Positions 1-6,732 of a stretch of 18,750 bases of DNA are shown here, piece after piece. Each line of letters opens with the position of its first letter. Position 1 is the first letter of the stretch. A model generated the notes under the pieces. The model was not told the DNA's origin. It searched no databases and saw only the letters and a program-made list of their open reading frames with translations. The position numbers were made by a program, and so were the translations under genes. The DNA comes from JBKPCD01 sp046727175 (lineage in GTDB: Bacteria; Acidobacteriota; Vicinamibacteria; Vicinamibacterales; 2-12-FULL-66-21), in NCBI GenBank assembly GCA_046727175.1, contig JBKPCD010000307.1:1-18750 (forward strand), written 5' to 3'.

Positions 1-120
1 ATTCGGCGGCGGCCCGGCAGTCAGGTTCAATAGATACAACGCAAGCAGGACAAGACCATAGCGGTGAGAGACCAGCGGCCGATTCCATCGCGAGGGCGGG
101 TTATGCGAACGTAGACTCAT
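1..120 (-). CDS. N-terminus of an unidentified membrane-anchored or exported protein (partial)
   Basis: Reading leftwards from an ATG at 120, the frame is open to the window edge (40 codons). The first 17 residues are polar and basic (several Arg and His), followed by a hydrophobic stretch, YGLVLLALYLLNLTAG, then a proline run. This is the layout of a signal anchor or signal peptide. No Shine-Dalgarno sequence is obvious upstream of the ATG. The protein family cannot be recognised from 40 residues, and the frame could be open by chance. Only the sequence to the left would settle it. Confidence 0.3.
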   Translation of the reverse strand, partial: MSLRSHNPPSRWNRPLVSHRYGLVLLALYLLNLTAGPPPN

Positions 121-149
121 ACGCCAAACGCAAACATGCTCAGCTCGAT

Positions 150-175
150 GATCAATGTCCCGGATCAATGTCCCG
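150..175. repeat. Perfect 13-bp tandem duplication
   Basis: The unit GATCAATGTCCCG occurs twice head to tail (150-162 and 163-175). It lies between the leftward partial gene and the MetE-like gene. The rest of 121-392 shows no gene that I recognise. The duplication looks like a replication-slippage product and has no evident function. Confidence 0.8.
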
Positions 176-392
176 GCGATAGAGTTCCACAAACCGAGAC
201 CGAACCTCGGACTTCAACCAGAAGAGCGCAGCCAACAGAGATCCCGTCCCCGAGCCGCAGGCATGAACTGCCGATCTAGCGGCTTTCAATTAGTGCCTGA
301 GCGCGGGGAGGGGCTTATGATCGTCGCTCACAGGTTTCCGAAAGCGACAGGACCCATCAGTTCTTGCAGTCGACTGATCGGCACCACAAACA

Positions 393-1472
393 ATGGCTTC
401 ACTGATATCCATACCTAGCGAACCGATTGGAAGCATCCCGCGACCGTCTGATCTGGTCGCGGCCTGGGCTGAGCGACACGCCGGGCGATTGTCCGTCGAA
501 CGGTTCAACGAAATCGCCGACAACGCGCTACGTGACACGATCCGACGGTTCGAGGAAACGGGGTCACCGGTCATTACCGACGGCGAACAGACCAAATCGA
601 GCTTCGCGACGTACCCCCTCGATGGCATGAGCGGACTCTCGCCAGATGGTGTTGTCGTTCCGTTCGCAGACGGGCATACGCGTCAACTCCCCCGCCTCAC
701 GACCGGACCCTTTCGCTACGCGACACGCGCCTCCCTGTATGTTGCGAAGGCGAAACGGCTGACCGGGTTGCCTGTGAAACAGGCCGTGATTTCTGCGTCT
801 GCATTGAGCCTGCTGTACCCCGAGCCCGGCATCCGGGGGTATCCCCGTGAAGCGTTCCTCACCGATCTGGTCAACGAAGCCGCCGCCGATATCCGATTGT
901 GCCTCGAGCAAGGTGCGCACAACGTGCAAATCGATTTCACCGAGGGCCGCCTGTCGCTGAAGCTCGATCCCACAGGTGCGCTTCTCGAGCAGTTCATCGC
1001 GCTGAACAATCGCGTCCTGGATCGCTTCTCGGATCAGGACCGACAGCGGATCGGCGTTCATACCTGCCCCGGCGGTGACCGCGACTCGACGCACAGCGCG
1101 GACGTGGAATACGCTGGGCTCCTACCTGCGCTCTTCGGGTTGCACGTCAAACGGTTCTACGTCCAGATGGCGAGCGAACGCGACCCGGAACGCGTCCTTC
1201 GGACCATTCGAGAGCACCGGCGGCCCGATCACATCGTGTTCGTTGGCGTCATCGATCCCATCAATCCGCTCGTCGAGACGCCAGAAGAGGTGCGGGACCG
1301 GACGCTCCGTGCCGCTGAATACATCCCGGCGTAATTCCTCGGCACGACCGACGACTGCGGGTTCTCGCGCTTCGCCGACGACGCCTCCACGTCGCGCGAC
1401 ATTGCCTTCCAGAAGATTCGTGCACGTGTTGTCGGAACGGCCCTTGCCGCCGAGCAAGTGCGTGACGCATGA
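393..1472 (+). pseudogene. MetE-like cobalamin-independent methyltransferase, split by an in-frame TAA
   Basis: The product resembles the short (about 360 residue) family related to the C-terminal domain of MetE, the zinc-dependent methionine synthase that uses a folate methyl donor. Visible blocks are EPIGSIPRP near the N-terminus, TDGEQTKSSFATYPLDG (62-78), VKQAVISASALSLLYP (128-143), QIDFTEGRLSLKLDP (179-193), HTCPGGDRDSTHSADV (223-238) and VFVGVIDP (282-289). A TAA at 1332-1334 stops the frame after residue 313. The same frame then continues with FLGTTDDCGFSRFADD and further family-like sequence to a TGA at 1470-1472. His223 and Cys225 match MetE zinc ligands. The last ligand, the Cys of TDDCG, lies after the TAA at codon 322. 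One substitution (CAA or GAA to TAA) explains the break. The truncated product should not hold zinc properly. The ATG at 393 has no strong ribosome-binding site. Confidence 0.85.
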
Positions 1473-1822
1473 AGCAGATGTTCATCACCTGCTCCTGCTG
1501 CAGTCACCCGCGCGCCGGATGCTGCCGAGGATTCGGCATCGATTGCGACATTCCGGCGGGCCACAGCGGGTCCTCGCACGTTTTCACACAGCTGTTGATC
1601 GACGCAGCGACGCGCCACATTCCTCAACGTGCCCTAAAGGGCAACCTCCGCTGCACCAAGATCCGATTCACAGCCACTATCTCGTTCGAGCACGATTCGA
1701 CCGTACAGCGACTGTGCGCGTCTGACATCGCGCGAGCATGTGGATGCCTGAGCAGCAACGTCAAGTTGTCATCGTGGAACACGACACCGGGATGAAAGAA
1801 GCGATCGAACGCCTTCCAAACG
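1473..1822. other. Gap with no recognised gene
   Basis: Between the MetE-like pseudogene and the haloperoxidase scrap, open frames exist on both strands (for example one at 1469-1795 on the plus strand, rich in Cys), but none shows a family motif, signal peptide or ribosome-binding site. I see no RNA gene or repeat here. Confidence 0.5.
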
Positions 1823-1970
1823 AAGCTTCGTCGCTATCACTTCTTCCCCAATACCATCGCCCGCCTGTCGCCCACTTACATTGCTGAATTGAAAATGGAT
1901 CCCGTTGAAGATCCGGGATCGTCCCATTTCGTCAGCTGCCTGTGAAAAGCTGGTGTAGGAGCGCAGTGTC
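1823..1970 (-). pseudogene. C-terminal remnant of a PAP2 / vanadium-haloperoxidase-like protein
   Basis: On the minus strand about 49 residues read LRSYTSFSQAADEMGRSRIF followed by NGIHFQFSNVSGRQAGDGIG. This matches the last conserved block of bacterial vanadium-dependent haloperoxidase / PAP2 phosphatase proteins, in which an Arg and a His in an SRIxxGxHF motif bind vanadate or phosphate. The earlier block of the family, PEYxSGHS, is not found in any frame just upstream, and such proteins are normally 400 residues or more. The fragment sits in a 110-codon open frame (1769-2101) whose other parts do not match. It is therefore a relic, probably nonfunctional. The family call rests on motif memory only. 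Confidence 0.5.
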
Positions 1971-2289
1971 CGGTATTCGGCTTCGGTTTCACCAACATAC
2001 ACTCCTCCCGACCGCGAAAGTGGAGTTGTGATCATAGAGGAAGCCTGGTGGAAGTCAGGGAAGATTTGAAGGGATTTGAAGAGCTCGACCGAATTATTCA
2101 ACTCAGCACCACGAGGACGATCGTGGATCCGCCTTCAGGTTTTTATTGCTGAGGAGAACCTCCAGGGTAAGCCTGCCACTCCACTTCATAGTGCCGGAGG
2201 AACGGTCGCTGTCTTCTGCAGCGTGCAAGCGCTGTTTCGAGACATTGCGCGTCGCCAGGATCGGCACCGCAGGCCGGAGCCGTAATCGC
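1971..2289. other. Gap with no recognised gene
   Basis: Short frames occur on both strands (for example 2076-2285 plus), without recognisable motifs. The upstream parts of the haloperoxidase relic are not visible here. I see no convincing terminator, although the gap lies just beyond the end of the secreted-protein gene at 2290. Confidence 0.45.
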
Positions 2290-2655
2290 CTATGAATCTC
2301 TTTGCCGCCCTTGCGGTGTGGCCAACACGACGAAGGTCACGGTCCCACCAGGAACAGCCAGTGTGCAGTCTGTGAGTGCCGACGTCTTATGGGCCTGAAA
2401 ACTCGGTTGCTCAAACAGTACGGTCTCTCCCGAGCTACCGCTGAAAACCACTCGCTGAAGGACACCAACGCCAGTTGTACTCACGACCTGGCCCGCCTGC
2501 GCGGGCTCATTAGGACTCACGAACGTTACGCTGGCACCGCCACACTCAAGCACGAAGATCTGCGCGCTTGGGGCACGTGTGTCGGCACCAGCGCTCGGTA
2601 CGTCCCACACAACGGAGGAAAGAGCAACGGCCAGAATCAAAGAGAGCTGCCTCAT
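2290..2655 (-). CDS. Small secreted protein of unknown function
   Basis: The 121-residue product starts with a clear signal peptide: MRQ, a hydrophobic core LSLILAVALSSVVW, and a likely cleavage after SAGA (about residue 24). The mature part of about 97 residues is rich in Val, Ser and Thr and holds two Cys (in LECGGAS and LTDCTLAV) that could form a disulfide. An in-frame start 24 bases further upstream exists, but the ATG at 2655 is preceded by a perfect AAGGAGG five bases away (2661-2667), which decides the start. The gene begins 31 bases after the stop of the membrane kinase on the same strand, so the two probably share a transcript. I do not recognise the family. A role as a secreted partner of the kinase is only a guess from position. 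Confidence 0.75.
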   Translation of the reverse strand: MRQLSLILAVALSSVVWDVPSAGADTRAPSAQIFVLECGGASVTFVSPNEPAQAGQVVSTTGVGVLQRVVFSGSSGETVLFEQPSFQAHKTSALTDCTLAVPGGTVTFVVLATPQGRQRDS

Positions 2656-2660
2656 ACCTA

Positions 2661-2667
2661 CCTCCTT
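2661..2667 (-). promoter_or_regulatory. Strong ribosome-binding site AAGGAGG
   Basis: Read on the minus strand, AAGGAGG stands five bases before the ATG at 2655. It fixes the start of the small secreted protein and argues that this product is made in quantity. Confidence 0.85.
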
Positions 2668-2686
2668 CGGTTGCGGCAACGCACGG

Positions 2687-4552
2687 TCAAGTCGAGAGTC
2701 CCGCTTCAGTGCGCGGCCGCGTGTCTGCCGTCAAGTCATCCGCTCTGCATTCCGCCAACGCCACATTGAGAGTGTCGGCGCGCTGAAATCGGCGCGCGGG
2801 ATCCTTCTCGAGGCACCGCAGGATGATGGCCTGCAGATCGTGTGGAACGGTGAGCTTGGCACGCTCTGGAAATCCAACGGTGTCGCAGATGTGAGCAAGC
2901 CTCACTTCCGCGGAGCTTCCAGCAAACGGAGCCTCGCCAGTTAGCAAGAAGTAGGCGACGGCTCCGAGGCTGTAGATGTCGGTGCGTGAATCGAGATCGC
3001 CTCCCAGCGCCTGCTCGGGCGACATGAACGCAGGAGTGCCTTGAATAACACCGCGCTCCGTGAATCGTCTAGCCTCCTGCCTCCATCCCAGCGTGCGAAC
3101 GAGACCGAAATCGAGCAGTTTGGCGACGTCGTGCTCGCCGCCGCGATCGCAAATGATCGTGTTTCCCGGTTTGACGTCGCAGTGGATCAGGCCGGCAGCG
3201 TGCGCTTCGCGCAACGCACCGCAGAGCTGTCGGAGAATTCTTATCGTTCGGCCGGCCGACAGCGGACCTTCCCGCTCGACCAGTTGCTGGAGAGTCAAGC
3301 CGGGGAGGAACTTCATCACGTAGTAGAAGGTACCGTCGTCTGCATGCCCATAGTCGTAGATCTGGACCGTGTTGGGGTGCGTCAGCGTCGACGTCATCTG
3401 GACCTCACGCTCGAACCGCGCGAGGCTGGCCGAGTCCCGGGCGCGGTCAGGTCGGATCAGTTTGACGGCACACGGGCGCCGCAGAAACGCGTGTTCCGCA
3501 AGATACACCTCTCCCATTCCACCTGCGCCGAGACGCTCCTTCAGTCGGTAGTTCCCCAGACGCCGCACGGTGTACGCCTCTTGCCGCAGAACTTCGATGC
3601 GGTGCGACCCATAGACCGCAACCGCTACGATCATGCCGAGCCAGGTGCACAGGGCCGCGAGGTAGCGGCCGCTCATCTGCCGAGGGATTCCGTCTCCAAT
3701 CAGCCCTGCGGTCGCGGTCAGTGCGACAGGAATGGAAGCCATGATGCCAACCACCAACGCACAGCGCCGCCAGGCATTCGGGATGAGGATTCCATAACTC
3801 ACGATCAGCACGAACCACGTCAGCAGCTGTGCTCCGACCACGATAAGCGCAAACTCGTCGGCGCGCCCAGCGGCGATGGCGGACGCCAGCTTGCGAACGA
3901 ACAACGTTCTGTAGTCCACCCATGCAAACTGCAGCAGCACGAGCCCGAACAACACCAGTTCGATACCTCGCAGCTGCGAGAGCGTCAATGACCTCCGCCT
4001 ATGGAGAATATAGAACAGTCCAGCTGAGGTCAGTAACACCAAGCACTTGAAACCCTCATAAACCCGAAGAGAGAGCGCGGATTCGCTATCACTGAAGGTT
4101 TTCAACGTCCCAGGGAGTAAGAGCGTATAGAAGGCGCCGATCAGGAGAGCGAAGAGCCACAGCCTCCGGCTCAGAAGTGCTTCAATGTCGAGGATCGACT
4201 GAATGCGTGCGTCCCACGCATGCGCCACCGGTGAACGCGCGCCCCCCGATGTCGACCGTGTCGCGTCGGATTCTGCCGAAGCCGTCGGCTGCTCATCGGC
4301 GTACGGTGTCATGACCGAACCTTGGCTGAGCGAGGCGATCGCCCCCGCTTCGATCGCAAAGCGCGCCTTCAACTCAATGTCAACCGATGGCAGGACCTTG
4401 ATCGCAACGTCGCGGCCGAGGCGCGGATCGCGGGCCCGATACACTTCGCCCATGCTGCCCGCGCCGATAGCCGAGACAACCTCGTATGAGCCGATCCGGG
4501 TGCCAGGGCACGGCTCATTGTCAGCGGAGGTGCGGCGATTATACGGCAGCAC
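2687..4552 (-). CDS. Membrane Ser/Thr protein kinase with an extra, truncated kinase N-lobe
   Basis: A 621-residue Hanks-type kinase. Residues 20-77 look like the beginning of a kinase (IGAGSMGEVY P-loop, VAIK lysine at 52, start of helix C) but homology stops after AIASLSQ. Next come a Ser/Thr/Ala linker with a possible internal start (Met81) and about six membrane helices (approx. 131-150, 167-184, 195-212, 234-256, 262-286, 298-316). A complete kinase domain follows at about 334-605: GAGGMGEV (342-349), Lys364, an acidic residue of helix C near 381-383, HCDVKPGN (457-464), DFG (481-483), SPE (511-513). The catalytic loop has HCD instead of HRD. Asp459 is kept, so activity is possible but activation may differ. 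The start is GTG, with AGGAG eight bases upstream on the minus strand, so the N-lobe fragment is probably translated. The small secreted protein follows 31 bases downstream. Confidence 0.9.
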   Translation of the reverse strand: MLPYNRRTSADNEPCPGTRIGSYEVVSAIGAGSMGEVYRARDPRLGRDVAIKVLPSVDIELKARFAIEAGAIASLSQGSVMTPYADEQPTASAESDATRSTSGGARSPVAHAWDARIQSILDIEALLSRRLWLFALLIGAFYTLLLPGTLKTFSDSESALSLRVYEGFKCLVLLTSAGLFYILHRRRSLTLSQLRGIELVLFGLVLLQFAWVDYRTLFVRKLASAIAAGRADEFALIVVGAQLLTWFVLIVSYGILIPNAWRRCALVVGIMASIPVALTATAGLIGDGIPRQMSGRYLAALCTWLGMIVAVAVYGSHRIEVLRQEAYTVRRLGNYRLKERLGAGGMGEVYLAEHAFLRRPCAVKLIRPDRARDSASLARFEREVQMTSTLTHPNTVQIYDYGHADDGTFYYVMKFLPGLTLQQLVEREGPLSAGRTIRILRQLCGALREAHAAGLIHCDVKPGNTIICDRGGEHDVAKLLDFGLVRTLGWRQEARRFTERGVIQGTPAFMSPEQALGGDLDSRTDIYSLGAVAYFLLTGEAPFAGSSAEVRLAHICDTVGFPERAKLTVPHDLQAIILRCLEKDPARRFQRADTLNVALAECRADDLTADTRPRTEAGLST

Positions 4553-4867
4553 CAGCGGGACTCCTGGGGAAGCTATGGCCGTTGCTGAGCTCGACCTACT
4601 CCCCTCGCAACATCTTGCCCCGCTCCCGCCAGCGCCCCTTTACTTCAACCGAGGGCAGTCTCACCAAAAACTTCAATGAAATCTGAGTGCGGCTGTGGAC
4701 CGGGCGCTCCTTCGATGAGACCAGAACCGCGCCCCACCAGTGGGCGGCGTTCATTGCGCATCGCCGATTCCGTGCTGACGATTGACGTCTTCACGAGATA
4801 GTCGAAGCCGGGCGGTGACAGCGTCTGCAATTCGGTGAATGGCGGCTCGGCGGACAGATGGCGGCGA
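4553..4867. other. Gap with no recognised gene
   Basis: The region upstream of the first kinase contains a 61-codon minus-strand frame (4645-4830) without recognisable motifs. It should hold the promoter of the kinase gene, but no convincing -35/-10 pair is evident by eye. Confidence 0.4.
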
Positions 4868-5087
4868 TCAGGCTGACCGGACTACTCCCTTCGAAAGCCT
4901 TTCGATCAGAAAGAACGCAAGCCCTTCGCGGGACACCTGCATGAACACGGGGAAGCCTGGTTCGAAGCGGTGTTCCCAATCAATCTGAAATCCCAAGCAA
5001 TCGACGTAAAAACTTCTTGTTCCTGGCGTAGTCAGCGATCCGCAGTGTCGGCATCACACGCTGCTGCGGATTCTGATCACCGGCCAT
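4868..5087 (-). pseudogene. VOC / glyoxalase-family remnant, frameshifted and truncated
   Basis: From an ATG at 5087 (or the ATG at 5054) the minus strand reads MPTLRIADYARNKKFLRRLL, then needs a one-base shift at a GGG run near 4992 to continue as GFQIDWEHRFEPGFPVFMQV and SREGLAFFLIER, ending at a TGA at 4868-4870. In the original frame a TGA occurs at 4980-4982. The pattern is the first half of a vicinal-oxygen-chelate protein of the glyoxalase/bleomycin-resistance type: a metal-site strand, a D-W-E-H-R-F motif and the start of the second strand pair. The second half of the usual 110-130 residues is missing. The ATG overlaps the end of merR, so it was probably the last gene of the copZ-merR operon. 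Confidence 0.65.
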
Positions 5088-5514
5088 TCGGCGATCCTTC
5101 GAGCGCTTCGATCGTCGGACACGCGGGCTCTCTGGCAGCGGTGAGCGCCTGTTCACAACCTACCAGGTGCCCATGCAGCGTCCGCCGACACTCCCGCAGT
5201 TCCTTGATGCGAGCGTCGATATCCTCGATGCGACGTGTCAGCAGCTCACGGACCTTTCGACACGACGCCGCATGTGGCCGGCGTTGGCGCCCGGTCACCA
5301 GCTGCTGCACATCGTCGAGCGTCAACCCGAGCGACTGCGCCTGTTTGATGAATCTCACCTGCTGCGCTGCATCGTCCGAGTACAGGCGGAAGCCGCCCTC
5401 CGTCCGAGGTGGAGCGGTCAGCAGGCGGCGCTTCTCGTAGTACCTCAGCGTCTCGACGGAGACGCCGGTCTGTTGAGCAATCTCACCGATGCGGTACGTT
5501 CGTGAGGACTCCAT
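5077..5514 (-). CDS. MerR-family heavy-metal-responsive regulator
   Basis: The 145-residue product has the MerR layout. Residues 7-75 form the winged helix-turn-helix, with YRIGEIAQQTGVSVETLRYY, the wing motif TEGGFRLY and a FIKQAQSLGLTLDDVQQL segment. Residues 82-118 form the dimerisation helix. A C-terminal metal loop runs from Cys120 to Cys132, ending ACPTIEALEG. Cys85, Cys120 and Cys132 correspond to the Cys triad of MerR/PbrR-type sensors. The first spacing (35) fits MerR, but the loop between the last two Cys is 12 residues instead of 9, so the metal cannot be named safely. The operator upstream points to Zn, Cd or Pb. The ATG at 5514 has AAGGA six bases before it and overlaps the end of the copZ-like gene by 32 bases, suggesting coupled translation and autoregulation. 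Confidence 0.9.
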   Translation of the reverse strand: MESSRTYRIGEIAQQTGVSVETLRYYEKRRLLTAPPRTEGGFRLYSDDAAQQVRFIKQAQSLGLTLDDVQQLVTGRQRRPHAASCRKVRELLTRRIEDIDARIKELRECRRTLHGHLVGCEQALTAAREPACPTIEALEGSPNGR

Positions 5515-5989
5515 TCCTCGTCCTTCCCTCAGTGATCTCGGGATCGATGCGCTTGACGGCCGCGATCACGTCACCGAGGCAGCACACGCCACGCGGGTTC
5601 CGGATCTCGCAGGCGCACCGCTGGCCGGCGATGTGTTCGCGGATGCGATCGACAACTTCCGTCCGTCGGCTCCGAGCGAGCTCGGCGCGAATAACTCCTT
5701 CCATTTCTCCGAAGCAGTAGCAGAGATTCCGCGAGCCAGAATTCTGCTTCTGCCAGACCGGCACCCGGATGTCCTCGGTGTCAAAGCGGTCGCCCGCGTC
5801 TCCGAAATAGACAATCTGGCACGCGTGTGTGCTGCAGAACCGATAATGCGTCACCTGAACTCGCCTCAGTGCGATTTCGGTCAGCAGGGCTTTCACCGTC
5901 TGGAGCTGAACTGCCGCTCCGGGCTGCCCGCAGACAGGACAGCTGCGCGCATCAGGTTCAGCCATGGTCCCTTCGCAGCAGTCAGCCAT
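5483..5989 (-). CDS. CopZ-like Fe-S / zinc metallochaperone domain protein
   Basis: The 168-residue product resembles the N-terminal domain of Archaeoglobus CopZ, which binds zinc and a [2Fe-2S] cluster and helps deliver metal to exporters. Visible are CPVC (17-20), a TVKALL segment, YRFCSTHACQIVYF (49-62), an EDIRVPVWQK strand, LCYCFGE (89-95) and RCACEIRNPRGVCCLGD (124-140). The C-terminal Atx1-like HMA domain of true CopZ is absent, so this is the single-domain form often found in metal-resistance operons. Two starts are possible: ATG at 5989 (MADCCEG, with an extra Cys pair) and ATG at 5965, which has AAGGG just upstream. With the promoter at 5998-6029 the first start would leave a leader of only a few bases. 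The merR gene overlaps its 3' end. Confidence 0.8.
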   Translation of the reverse strand: MADCCEGTMAEPDARSCPVCGQPGAAVQLQTVKALLTEIALRRVQVTHYRFCSTHACQIVYFGDAGDRFDTEDIRVPVWQKQNSGSRNLCYCFGEMEGVIRAELARSRRTEVVDRIREHIAGQRCACEIRNPRGVCCLGDVIAAVKRIDPEITEGRTRNGVLTNVPHR

Positions 5990-5997
5990 CGCATACG

Positions 5998-6029
5998 AGT
6001 ATGAACTCTGAAGTGCACTTCAGAGTCAA
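5998..6029 (-). promoter_or_regulatory. MerR-type (Zn/Cd/Pb class) promoter and operator for copZ-merR
   Basis: On the minus strand a -35 box TTGACT (6024-6029) is separated by 20 bases from a -10-like CATACT (5998-6003). The spacer carries a perfect 22-bp palindrome (6005-6026) whose half-site is ACTCTGAAGTG. A stretched 19-20 bp spacer filled by a dyad is the hallmark of MerR-family promoters, and this half-site closely resembles the ZntR operator of E. coli zntA as I remember it. The expected transcription start lies near 5991-5992. The downstream MerR protein is the obvious ligand-dependent activator, so the unit should be autoregulated. Confidence 0.85.
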
Positions 6030-6080
6030 GCGAGAGCTACGCTATCGCGGTTTTGCACCGCACGAGTTGAAGGGCTTGGG

Positions 6081-6245
6081 TTACAGAGACTCGGATGCGA
6101 CGCGCGAACGGCGTCGACCGAATCGTTCGTAAAGGATCGGGACCACAATCATGTTCAGCGCCGTCGAGCTCAGTAGACCGAACATGATCACCATCGCCAT
6201 CGGTGCCTGAATCTCGCTGGCGGGCTCACCCACCGGCTGGAACAT
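6081..6245 (-). pseudogene. C-terminal remnant of a CzcA/CusA-type RND metal efflux pump
   Basis: The last 54 codons of a minus-strand frame read GEPASEIQAPMAMVIMFGLL followed by SSTALNMIVVPILYERFGR, then a basic tail and TAA. This is the final transmembrane helix of heavy-metal RND transporters, proteins of more than 1000 residues. The frame upstream of residue 30 (above about 6245) no longer matches. The fragment ends about 50 bases before the copZ promoter on the same strand, so the pump gene probably once preceded the copZ-merR unit. It has no function as it stands. Confidence 0.75.
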
Positions 6246-6259
6246 CGTGCGCGTCACGA

Positions 6260-6367
6260 CGAGGCGTCCGACTGAGGGCCGATGCGATTGAGGAAACCCG
6301 ACTTCGTCACCGTCCTGTCGTCTTGCTCGCACTCGTCATTCTCGCCGTGATGACCTTCGAGCTCTAG
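6260..6367 (+). pseudogene. Possible transporter scrap (hydrophobic segment)
   Basis: One plus-strand frame reads RADAIEETRLRHRPVVLLAL followed by VILAVMTFEL and a TAG at 6365-6367. An acidic helix, an RxRPV turn and a hydrophobic helix recall the segment before a transmembrane helix in RND permeases, but the match is short and I am not sure of the family. It abuts the CDF fragment that follows. Confidence 0.25.
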
Positions 6368-6369
6368 AT

Positions 6370-6732
6370 GCCCCATCACTAAACGCATGGCGCATCGGGC
6401 TGCTCGTCATCTATTCTTCTTGGTCTCTCATTCGGCAATGCGTTGCGGTGATAATGGAGGGTGCGCCTGGTCACATCGACGTGGATGCGGTGCACGCGTC
6501 GCTGTTGGAGCTGCCGCACGTGACGAACGTTCACGACCTGCACGTCTGGACCATCACGAGCGGCTTCGTGGCGCTATCGGCGCACGTCACATGTCCTGGT
6601 GACCACAACCACGACGGGATGCTGCGGGAAGCACACGGGATGCTCGCCGATCGGTTTGGTATTCGTCACACCACGATTCAGGTCGATCGTGATCCTTCGT
6701 GTGAAGGGACCCACCATCAACCGGCGCCGTGA
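6370..6732 (+). pseudogene. C-terminal half of a CDF (CzcD-like) cation efflux protein, 5' truncated
   Basis: In frame with the GTG at 6448, the sequence first reads AWRIGLLVIYSSWSLIRQCV (the end of the last membrane helix of cation diffusion facilitators), then VIMEGAPGHIDVDAV, VHDLHVWTITSGFVALSAHV and HTTIQVDRDPSCEG, ending with TGA at 6730-6732. These are the cytoplasmic C-terminal dimerisation domain of CzcD-type Zn/Cd/Co exporters, including the HDLHVW metal-site motif. All but the last of the usual six membrane helices are missing, because the frame 5' of about 6385 does not match. A GTG start at 6448 could still give a soluble C-terminal domain, but no good ribosome-binding site is seen. 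Its stop overlaps the next gene's GTG by four bases, the mark of a former operon. Confidence 0.8.

Noticed and set aside
1469..1795. Cys-rich 108-codon plus-strand frame overlapping the MetE-like pseudogene end
   Set aside because: Its ATGA overlap looked like an operon junction, but the sequence has no family motif and no ribosome-binding site, and the upstream gene is itself broken.
3041..3991. 316-codon plus-strand open frame
   Set aside because: Antisense shadow of the first membrane kinase, rich in Arg, Gln and Asp. No domain is recognisable.
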